Assembly: GCA_021803885.1 (NCBI GenBank)
Contig: JAJZKY010000354.1
Location: 1 to 5,689 of the forward strand
Direction: 5' to 3'
DNA: 5,689 nucleotides
Origin: Planctomycetota bacterium
GTDB lineage: Bacteria; Planctomycetota; Phycisphaerae; WQYP01; JAJZKY01
Below the pieces are notes generated by a model that worked only from the letters and a program-made list of their open reading frames with translations, searched no databases and was not told the DNA's origin. This document shows positions 1 through 5,689 of the stretch, one piece after another. Each line of letters starts with the position of its first letter. The stretch's first letter is position 1. A program made the translations under genes and the position numbers.

Positions 1-1
1 A

Positions 2-2773
2 TGGGTACTCCACGACGGCCCCCCCTACGCCAATGGCGATATTCACATGGGGCACCTGGTCAACAAGGTGCTCAAGGATATCGTGGTCAAATTCCGCACC
101 ATGCAGGGTTATGACGCGCCGTTTGTACCCGGTTGGGACTGCCACGGCCTGCCGATAGAAAGCGCGGTGCAAAAACAGCTTGGGCCGAAAATGCGGCAGA
201 TGCCGCCTGATGAAATTCGCCGCCTATGCCGTGATTATGCGTTGCGCCACGTGGCGATCCAGACCGAGTCGTTTGAGAGGCTCGGCGTATTCGGCGATTA
301 TCAACGGCCGTACCTGACGCTGGACCCGGCCTACGAAGCGGGTGTACTGGACGTGCTGGCGGACCTTCTTAAGCGGCGGCTTGTTTATCGTCAGCGCAAA
401 CCGGTGCACTGGTGTGTGTTCGATCAAACCGCTTTGGCGGAGGCGGAACTTGAATACAAACCCAAACAGGATCCATCCATTTTTGTTCAATTTCAACTGG
501 AACTGGCCGGAGCGAATTGGCCGCCGATATGGGGACCCAGACCCGCGGAAGCTTTCCTGCTGATCTGGACCACCACTCCCTGGACACTGCCGGCAAATCG
601 GGCGGTGGCGATCGGGCCGGATCATGATTACGTCTGCGTGCGGCGCCATGATGAATCCCGGCGTACTGAAAGAAAAACGCTGATCGTGGCCGCCCGCCTG
701 GTTCCAAGTATCAGGGAACACGATCCCGGAGTTTCATACGATATTTCCAAACCGATCAAGGGTTCCGAGCTGGCTTCCCTGGCGATACCCTACCGCCATC
801 CGCTGGAACCATCGCGTCTATGTCCGGTTGTTCTTGCCGATTACGTTACCCTTGAGGATGGCGCCGGCCTGGTGCATACGGCGCCGGGCCACGGGATCGA
901 AGATTACCGAACAGGGCGCCGCTACGATCTGGAGACATATTGCCCGGTTTTGCCGGATGGTAGATACGACGAGACCGTACCGGAATTTCTGCGCGGCCGG
1001 AGCATCTGGCGGGCCGACGAACCCTTGTTGGCGCATCTTCGCGAGAAGGATTTGCTGCTGACCGCCCGGAATATTACCCATAGCTACCCGCATTGCTGGC
1101 GATGCGGCAAACCGACCATTCTTCGCGCCACGGAACAATGGTTCATCCGCGCCAGCCGGACGGCTACGGAGACTCCCGGCGATTCCGGCGCGCCGGATCT
1201 GTTGCCATCCGCCCAGGCGTTCGTCGAGCAGGTCCGGTGGATCCCTGGGTGGGGAAAAAACCGCATCGCCGGGATGCTCGAAACCCGGCCCGACTGGTGT
1301 ATCTCGCGCCAGCGTTGCTGGGGAGTTCCCATTCCGGCGTTTTTTGCCGCCGATGGCACGATATTGCTAAGTGAAAAATCAGTCCGGCAGGCAGCCCGCC
1401 ACGTCCGCCAACACGGAGCCGACAGTTGGTTCACCGATTCCCCGGCCAAGATACTCGCAAGCGACCAATGGCTGGACGACGGCATCGGCCCGGACGGACG
1501 AATCATCTCTAACACATGTTTCCATACATCTCAACTGCGCCAGGGATCGGACATTCTGGATGTCTGGTTTGAATCCGGCGCCTCGCATCGGGCGGTGCTC
1601 GAGGGGACGCACCCGGAACTCGGTTATCCGGCGAAAATGTACCTGGAAGGTTCCGACCAGCATCGCGGCTGGTTCCAGTCCTCGCTGCTGGAAGCGGCCG
1701 GCTACCGCGACCATCCGCCGTTCGAGCAGGTGCTTACGCATGGGTTCATTGTCGATGCGCACGGACGCAAGATGTCCAAGAGCCAGGGCAACGACATCAA
1801 GGTTTCGGCCGCGCTCCAGCAGAACGGCGCGGATATATTGCGCTTGTGGGTGGCGAGCGTCGATTATCAGAACGACATGCCCTGTTCGCAGGAACTCTTC
1901 ACGCGCACGGGCGAGGCGTACCGGAAAATCCGCAATACCCTTCGCTACCTGCTGGGAAATCTCTTTGATTTTGACGCTGGTAAAGATGAAACCCCGCCGC
2001 CGCCGCATTCGATCGATACGTGGATGTGGCATCGGCTCTCGACGGTGCGGCGAACCGCGCATGCCGCGTATGAAAATTATGAATTCCACCGCGTGTTCCG
2101 CACAGTCTATGAATTCTGCAACGTGGATATTTCCGCGGTTTACGCCAAGGCCATCAAGGACCGGCTTTATTGCGAGCTGCCGGAATCGCCGCGACGGCGG
2201 GCCTCGCAAACCATGTGCCGGCGATTGTTGATTCATCTGCTGGATCTGATCGCCCCGATTCTGGTATTCACCGCCGAAGAAGCCTGGCAGGCAATGCGGG
2301 AATTGCCCTTGATGAAGGAGCATGGCGCCGCAAGTATACACGAAGAAATCTTCCAGGCGCTACCGGACGAACCCGCCGCGGATCTGGTGCGCCCGTGGGA
2401 ATTGCTTATGCCGTTGGTCGAGGACGGATTCAAACAGCTTGACGATATGAAGCGAACCATCGGCCTGGGCAACCCGCTCGACTCCGAAGCGCTGATCGTG
2501 GTTCCGCGGAATTCTCAGACGCCGGAATCCCGGCGCACATCGGAATTGATGGCCGCCTACGGCCCGGAACTCGAAGACGTGCTGGGTGTCGGCTACCATC
2601 GGATCGTGCCGGGGGACACGTGGGGCATCAAGATTCTCGACGTTCGCGAGCGTTACTCAAGCTGCGCGCGCTCGTGGAAACGCCGCCCGGACGTAGGATC
2701 GGACCCGGAATATCCGGCCCTCTCGGCCCGTGACGCGATGGTGGTGCGGGAATTGAAAAAACGCGGCTCTTGA
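2..2773 (+). CDS. ileS: Isoleucyl-tRNA synthetase, 5'-truncated by window edge
   Basis: This cytoplasmic class Ia synthetase charges tRNA-Ile with isoleucine using ATP and edits misactivated valine. The reading frame is open from base 2 and begins inside the catalytic core with [18 protein letters not shown]. The HIGH signature (here HMGH, 44-55) therefore lies partly before the ATG at 47, which cannot be the start. By comparison with E. coli IleRS about 50 N-terminal residues are missing. Numbering from the first full codon: [11 protein letters not shown] (189-199) and [10 protein letters not shown] (292-301) mark the CP1 editing domain. They are followed by [37 protein letters not shown] and KMSKS (590-594, bases 1769-1783), then an alpha-helical anticodon-binding domain from about base 2010. 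About 923 residues are visible, so the full protein would be near 970, within the family range. Oddity: the C-terminal zinc ribbon keeps one of four cysteines (see findings). The stop TGA is at 2771-2773, and nfi follows after 10 bp. Confidence 0.98.
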   Translation, partial: WVLHDGPPYANGDIHMGHLVNKVLKDIVVKFRTMQGYDAPFVPGWDCHGLPIESAVQKQLGPKMRQMPPDEIRRLCRDYALRHVAIQTESFERLGVFGDYQRPYLTLDPAYEAGVLDVLADLLKRRLVYRQRKPVHWCVFDQTALAEAELEYKPKQDPSIFVQFQLELAGANWPPIWGPRPAEAFLLIWTTTPWTLPANRAVAIGPDHDYVCVRRHDESRRTERKTLIVAARLVPSIREHDPGVSYDISKPIKGSELASLAIPYRHPLEPSRLCPVVLADYVTLEDGAGLVHTAPGHGIEDYRTGRRYDLETYCPVLPDGRYDETVPEFLRGRSIWRADEPLLAHLREKDLLLTARNITHSYPHCWRCGKPTILRATEQWFIRASRTATETPGDSGAPDLLPSAQAFVEQVRWIPGWGKNRIAGMLETRPDWCISRQRCWGVPIPAFFAADGTILLSEKSVRQAARHVRQHGADSWFTDSPAKILASDQWLDDGIGPDGRIISNTCFHTSQLRQGSDILDVWFESGASHRAVLEGTHPELGYPAKMYLEGSDQHRGWFQSSLLEAAGYRDHPPFEQVLTHGFIVDAHGRKMSKSQGNDIKVSAALQQNGADILRLWVASVDYQNDMPCSQELFTRTGEAYRKIRNTLRYLLGNLFDFDAGKDETPPPPHSIDTWMWHRLSTVRRTAHAAYENYEFHRVFRTVYEFCNVDISAVYAKAIKDRLYCELPESPRRRASQTMCRRLLIHLLDLIAPILVFTAEEAWQAMRELPLMKEHGAASIHEEIFQALPDEPAADLVRPWELLMPLVEDGFKQLDDMKRTIGLGNPLDSEALIVVPRNSQTPESRRTSELMAAYGPELEDVLGVGYHRIVPGDTWGIKILDVRERYSSCARSWKRRPDVGSDPEYPALSARDAMVVRELKKRGS

Positions 2774-2783
2774 GTGATCTTTT

Positions 2784-3539
2784 TTGAGTTGGATAATCTT
2801 GGGACGATGGGTTTCCACAGAAACTGTCCGCCGCGCTATGAACCGTCAGCGGCGGATGTCCCTTCGTTTCACTACCAGGGGCTGGCCGCCAAGCGTACGA
2901 TTCGTCGGCGGCGCGGATCTGGCTTTTGAGAAATCACCCTCCCCGCGGCCGCGTCGTGCCGGCACGGTGGGGTCGCGCGCCATCGCCGTCGCACTGGTGT
3001 GGGATCGGAAAACCCGCTCTTGCGTTGAGGTTGCCGTAGCACGCCGCCGTATTCGCTTCCCCTACGTTCCAGGTTTGCTTTCCTTCCGCGAAGCACCCGT
3101 TTTGCTCGCCGCCATGCGGAAACTTAAAACCACAGCGGACGTGTGGATGTTCGACGGGCACGGCATCAGCCATCCGCGCGGCTGCGGTCTGGCGACGCAT
3201 CTTGGCATTCTCGCCGGCGCGGGAACCGTGGGAGCGGCCAAAAGCCTGCTTTGCGGACGGTGCGCACAACCGGCTCGCCGGCGGGGATCCCGGGCACAAA
3301 TCATTCATAACGGTCGCCTTGTCGGTTATGCCCTGCGCACGCGGACCGGCGATGAACCGATCTATGTCAGTCCCGGATTCCGTTGCCATCCCCGCCAAGC
3401 CGCCGATCTGGTTCTCTCTTGTACCTTCGGCCACCGCTTGCCGGAACCGACGCGCCTGGCTGACGCGCTCTGTGCCCGCTTGCGAACCCCGAAGAGTCAT
3501 CGGAACCCGCGCATCGGACCGTATTCGTCTTACCAGTAA
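2784..3539 (+). CDS. nfi: Endonuclease V (deoxyinosine 3' endonuclease)
   Basis: Endonuclease V cuts DNA (and in some organisms RNA) at the second phosphodiester bond 3' of deaminated bases such as inosine, using Mg2+. The family signatures occur in order. Numbered from the TTG at 2784: VGGADLAF with metal ligand D45, the strand-separating wedge FPYVPGLLSFRE (92-103) with E103, FDGHGISHPRGCGLATHLG with D124, AKSLLCG with K153, LRTR (184-187), YVSPG (194-198) and LPEPTR (219-224). The D124-to-K153 spacing equals that of D110-K139 in the Thermotoga enzyme. Start choice: an in-frame TGA at 2775 blocks extension. TTG 2784 puts the first Asp at 45 (43 in Thermotoga, 35 in E. coli) and keeps a plausible N-terminal helix (STETVRRAMNRQRR). 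A weak Shine-Dalgarno-like GAGTGA lies at 2772-2777. TTG 2799 and ATG 2838 are alternatives; the ATG has no clear ribosome site and gives a short N-terminus. The protein is arginine-rich. The 3' end overlaps the convergent gene. The family call is secure; the start is not. Confidence 0.92.
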   Translation: MSWIILGRWVSTETVRRAMNRQRRMSLRFTTRGWPPSVRFVGGADLAFEKSPSPRPRRAGTVGSRAIAVALVWDRKTRSCVEVAVARRRIRFPYVPGLLSFREAPVLLAAMRKLKTTADVWMFDGHGISHPRGCGLATHLGILAGAGTVGAAKSLLCGRCAQPARRRGSRAQIIHNGRLVGYALRTRTGDEPIYVSPGFRCHPRQAADLVLSCTFGHRLPEPTRLADALCARLRTPKSHRNPRIGPYSSYQ

Positions 3540-5641
3540 ACAATATTTAGATAACTGAAGTTGCCGCGTATCCAGTAGGGCCACACATGCTGATGCCGGT
3601 CTTGCGTGGCGCCGAAGAAGGTCAGCAGATTGGGATACAAAACCCGTCCGCGGGAATTGGTCAGCAAGGCCACCCCCTCGCCGAAAGAAAATTTCTGATG
3701 ACGGATTGTCAGATACTGACTGCGGATCAATTTCCAATGCGCATTGAACCAGATGAGTTCAATGGAGTTATCGCCGATGGGCTTACCCAGTCCCGGCATG
3801 TTGTCGTCGATGACGATGAACTGCTTCGTGGCCGGATCGTAAGCCATATCCAAGGATGAGCCATTGCCGACAACTGACAGCGGCATGCTTTTCACCGTGG
3901 TGTAGTCGGCCGCACCATCTTTCATAAATGTCGGTGAGTGGGAACGGATCACCTTGACACAGTTGGGATGAGAACTGTTCGGCGCATTGGAATCGTCGTC
4001 GGTATAGATCATGTACCAGTAGCCGTCGTCGGCCTGCACGACCGCGGGCTGACCCGTGCCATAGGCGTTGGCGAGAAACCTGGGACCCGGCGCAATCAGG
4101 GCATAACCGGTGGCGGCGTTCTTAGTGTAGAGCGGCGTGAATGTTCGGCCGCCGTCGCACGACCGGGCGATGCCAATGCGGGTGGCCGAAGGCAGATGGC
4201 TGCGGGGATCCGGTTGGGTATTGCCGTCGTAAGCCAGATAATAGATGCCGGTGGATGGATCACGGTAGACGCTGGGATCGCACGCGTCCACGTCGTCCTG
4301 GCGGGACGGGTTGCCGCTGGGGTTCATGGCGGTCATGGTCGGCGCGTGGGCCAGGCCGGCGAGTGTCGGATATTCCTTATAGCCGATATGGTCGCCGCCG
4401 TTGGTCATGGAACTGGTCAGATAACAAGTCCAGACCTTGTAAAGTCCTTCAGTCCGATCGTACATAGCCGAAGGCGCATACATATAGTCAAACCGTGAAT
4501 TCGGCTCGATCGTCCCGGCGCTGATCACCGCCGGTCTGGAAAGCGCCGGGGCCGGGCGCAGGTTCAGCACCACGTCGCCGCCAACGCAACTCACCCAGGC
4601 GGATTTGTCTTCAAACCCCACGAATTCCACTCGGGAGAATGTGCTTTCTCCCGCCATGCCACTGGAAGTGATAAGCTTGAAGGTCCGCGTCCGCTTGCCG
4701 GGGAAGTTGAAACGCGAACCATCCACCACTAGAACGGCGCCGGCGTCGATGGCGAGCTTGCCGCGTCCCAGGTTCAGCGTGCCGATGCCGTTGGGGATCA
4801 GATCGAAACGCAGGATTCCCCCATCCGCGATCGTTAGCGCCGTCCCTCCCCGACCAGTCCATTTGGCCGTAGCGCCAGGGCCCATCACTTCCATTGTGCC
4901 ACCGTTGCCGGCCACGGTGAGTTTTCCGCCCCAGTGGAACGTACCGCCGGAAAGATCCAGCAGGCCGCGGGCGCCGACGTTCACGCCGCCGTGGACAGTT
5001 ACTTGCCCGCCGGCCTCGTTGAAGTAGGAATAATCTGAACCAGCCTGTGCGGCGACGCTGACCGCACCGGTATGGAGCGTTCCGCCGGCTACGGTAAATC
5101 CCCCCAAGCCGTGCCGGCCTACATCCACATTCCATGCCACCCGCACGATGCCGCCTTTGAGGATAAATTTACCCTGGGTGCTCCGCGCGCTCCCCAACCG
5201 CATATACGAAGTATCCAACAAGCCACCGGTTTGGTACCAAAGTCCATAGCGGCCACGGTTCCATCCCAAGTAAACCCCTCGGCTGATCAGAGCGCCGGCG
5301 CCGCTCATCTGTACCTCTCCGTTACCGTTCCCCCGGCCGATATAGACGTTGACCGGGCCAGGCTCGCGGGCGGTGATCCGCGCCGTGTTGTTGCCGCTGA
5401 CAAACACGGAATAGTCCGAAAATCCAGGCACACTACCCGTGTTCCAGTTATTTCCAACGCCCCAATTGCCCACCGGCGCCCGGAATACAGCGTTTTTGAG
5501 CATGGGTACGGCGGACAACGCCGACGATACTTGCAGCCATAATATGCCGGACAACACGATCCACGGCACCAAACGCCGCCCCACGCGTGACACAGGGAAG
5601 GATGGCCGGTTCACTCGGCTGTTACCAATTCTTAGGAACAT
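3530..5641 (-). CDS. Secreted beta-solenoid protein with C-terminal five-bladed propeller (glycosidase-like)
   Basis: This is a 703-residue exported protein of unassigned function. Residues 1-44 form a long signal peptide: an Arg-rich start (RVGRR), a hydrophobic core (VPWIVLSGILWL) and a likely cleavage site after ALSA. Residues 55-80 carry the W/G/N motif NWGVGNNWNTGSVPG that opens many planctomycete and verrucomicrobial surface proteins. Residues 99-260 are glycine-rich beta-solenoid rungs. Residues 266-362 form a closing beta domain (ADGGILRFDL...GTLNLGRGKLAID...GDVVLNL) like the region before the sorting signal in PEP-CTERM-type proteins. Residues 380-703 resemble a five-bladed propeller, with blade starts near YMYAPSAM, CDPSVYRDPSTGIYYLAYD, GQPAVVQADDGYWYMIYT, SSLDMAYDPATKQFIVIDD and EGVALLTNSRGRVLYP. 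SCDGGRTF (494-501) looks like an Asp-box. The protein ends at YLNIVYW with no PEP-CTERM, type IX or autotransporter barrel, so it is probably released or periplasmic. Polysaccharide hydrolysis or binding is inferred from the fold only. The start ATG (5639-5641) follows AGGTG. Confidence 0.9.
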   Translation of the reverse strand: MFLRIGNSRVNRPSFPVSRVGRRLVPWIVLSGILWLQVSSALSAVPMLKNAVFRAPVGNWGVGNNWNTGSVPGFSDYSVFVSGNNTARITAREPGPVNVYIGRGNGNGEVQMSGAGALISRGVYLGWNRGRYGLWYQTGGLLDTSYMRLGSARSTQGKFILKGGIVRVAWNVDVGRHGLGGFTVAGGTLHTGAVSVAAQAGSDYSYFNEAGGQVTVHGGVNVGARGLLDLSGGTFHWGGKLTVAGNGGTMEVMGPGATAKWTGRGGTALTIADGGILRFDLIPNGIGTLNLGRGKLAIDAGAVLVVDGSRFNFPGKRTRTFKLITSSGMAGESTFSRVEFVGFEDKSAWVSCVGGDVVLNLRPAPALSRPAVISAGTIEPNSRFDYMYAPSAMYDRTEGLYKVWTCYLTSSMTNGGDHIGYKEYPTLAGLAHAPTMTAMNPSGNPSRQDDVDACDPSVYRDPSTGIYYLAYDGNTQPDPRSHLPSATRIGIARSCDGGRTFTPLYTKNAATGYALIAPGPRFLANAYGTGQPAVVQADDGYWYMIYTDDDSNAPNSSHPNCVKVIRSHSPTFMKDGAADYTTVKSMPLSVVGNGSSLDMAYDPATKQFIVIDDNMPGLGKPIGDNSIELIWFNAHWKLIRSQYLTIRHQKFSFGEGVALLTNSRGRVLYPNLLTFFGATQDRHQHVWPYWIRGNFSYLNIVYW
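5066..5347 (-). repeat. Tandem beta-solenoid rungs encoded in the secreted protein
   Basis: Residues 99-192 of the secreted protein contain four successive units of about 20-25 residues with the pattern hydrophobic-x-(L/V/I)-G, a polar glycine-rich turn, then (G)GG-hydrophobic. They begin at YIGRGNGNG, YLGWNRGRYG, RLGSARSTQG and DVGRHGLGG, with the closing parts GAGALIS, GGLLDTS, GGIVRVA and GGTLHTG. A looser continuation (VNVGARGLLDLSGGTFHWGG, then LTVAGNGG) runs to about residue 248. The units are conserved as protein pattern rather than as DNA, so this is an old structural repeat and not a recent tandem duplication. Confidence 0.7.
5445..5464 (+). repeat. 20-bp exact inverted repeat, internal arm
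   Basis: The + strand reads cagttatttccaacgcccca, exactly the reverse complement of the last 20 bases of the window (5670-5689). This arm lies in the secreted-protein gene and encodes the conserved WGVGNN segment on the - strand. The match ends at 5464; the next bases differ from those flanking the other arm. Confidence 0.9.
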
Positions 5642-5645
5642 AAAA

Positions 5646-5650
5646 CACCT
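5646..5650 (-). promoter_or_regulatory. Ribosome binding site of the secreted-protein gene
   Basis: On the - strand AGGTG ends 4 bases before the ATG at 5641-5639 (AGGTGTTTTATG). This is the only Shine-Dalgarno-like sequence near the start and it supports that ATG. The spacing from the AGG core is about 6 bases. No convincing -35/-10 pair is visible upstream, and the outermost 20 bases of this region may be artefactual (see the inverted repeat). Confidence 0.5.
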
Positions 5651-5669
5651 GATTTAAAAACCTTTTGTA

Positions 5670-5689
5670 TGGGGCGTTGGAAATAACTG
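5670..5689 (-). repeat. 20-bp exact inverted repeat, terminal arm at window end
   Basis: The window ends with tggggcgttggaaataactg, the reverse complement of 5445-5464, with 205 bases between the arms. The match runs to the last base shown and may continue beyond it. A second copy of the protein motif in a divergent gene is unlikely, because in that frame a TAA stop sits at 5655-5657 and no signal-peptide coding region could precede it. A fold-back join, an assembly-end overlap or a genuine inverted repeat all remain possible. Confidence 0.9.

Noticed and set aside
1..3. ATG at the very first bases as a gene start
   Set aside because: It is out of frame with IleRS: the IleRS codons begin at base 2 (TGG GTA CTC CAC GAC), so this ATG spans the end of one codon and the start of the next.
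1379..2341. A 320-codon open frame on the - strand opposite ileS
   Set aside because: It lies wholly inside the strongly conserved IleRS coding region, has no recognisable domain, and is the kind of long shadow frame that GC-rich genes produce.
2756..2785. A6 (2756-2761) and T6 (2780-2785) as a terminator between ileS and nfi
   Set aside because: The 18 bases between the runs form only a trivial 3-bp stem (ctc-tt-gag). An A6/T6 pairing is weak, and nfi starts at the T-run, so this is not a convincing terminator.
3380..3470. Apparent loss of conserved His residues in endonuclease V (GFRC for GHR, and LADA after LPEPTR)
   Set aside because: E. coli endonuclease V, as recalled, also has Asp in the WADA position after LPEPTR, and the carboxylate ligands and Lys are intact, so this is family variation and not evidence of inactivation.
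2934..3737. A 267-codon open frame on the - strand across nfi
   Set aside because: It overlaps the conserved endonuclease V motifs and the end of the secreted-protein gene in another frame, with low-complexity Arg/Ala-rich content and no family pattern.
3938..4498. A 186-codon + strand frame inside the secreted-protein gene
   Set aside because: It is a shadow of the propeller-coding region. Its Val/Gly/His-rich translation matches no domain, and it has no ribosome site.
5642..5689. A -10/-35 promoter upstream of the secreted-protein gene (TACAAA or TTTAAA as -10 on the - strand)
   Set aside because: Either hexamer matches the consensus at only four of six bases, no matching -35 lies at 16-18 bp, and part of the region is the suspect inverted-repeat arm.

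Overview
The window holds three protein genes and almost no non-coding DNA. The layout is a 5'-truncated isoleucyl-tRNA synthetase gene (ileS) on the + strand, an endonuclease V gene (nfi) 10 bp behind it in the same direction, and a large secreted-protein gene on the - strand that converges on nfi and overlaps its 3' end by 10 bp. No RNA gene, CRISPR array or insertion sequence is visible.

The organism is most likely a member of the Planctomycetes/Verrucomicrobia (PVC) group. The evidence is the style of the secreted protein (glycine-rich beta-solenoid rungs with a closing domain, as in PEP-CTERM and autotransporter-like proteins of those phyla) and the wording of the IleRS and endonuclease V motifs. 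The DNA is moderately GC-rich. This placement is recalled from family patterns and was not tested by a search.

Region by region: (1) Positions 1-2773 encode IleRS, reading from upstream of the window. The DGPPYANG and HMGH signatures lie before the first in-frame ATG (47), so that ATG is internal. The editing domain and KMSKS loop are intact, but the C-terminal zinc ribbon has lost three of its four cysteines. (2) Positions 2784-3539 encode endonuclease V, a DNA/RNA repair nuclease for deaminated bases, probably cotranscribed with ileS. (3) Positions 3530-5641 (-) encode a 703-residue exported protein: signal peptide, beta-solenoid, then a C-terminal five-bladed propeller of the glycoside-hydrolase kind. 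(4) Positions 5642-5689 are the 5' region of that gene. Its last 20 bases are an exact reverse complement of 5445-5464 inside the same gene. This is the most unexpected signal in the window and may mark a fold-back or assembly-end artefact.

The first two genes are housekeeping functions (translation and nucleic-acid repair). The third is an accessory exported protein, probably acting on or binding polysaccharide. I see no evidence that the three form one pathway, and no convincing new multi-gene system.
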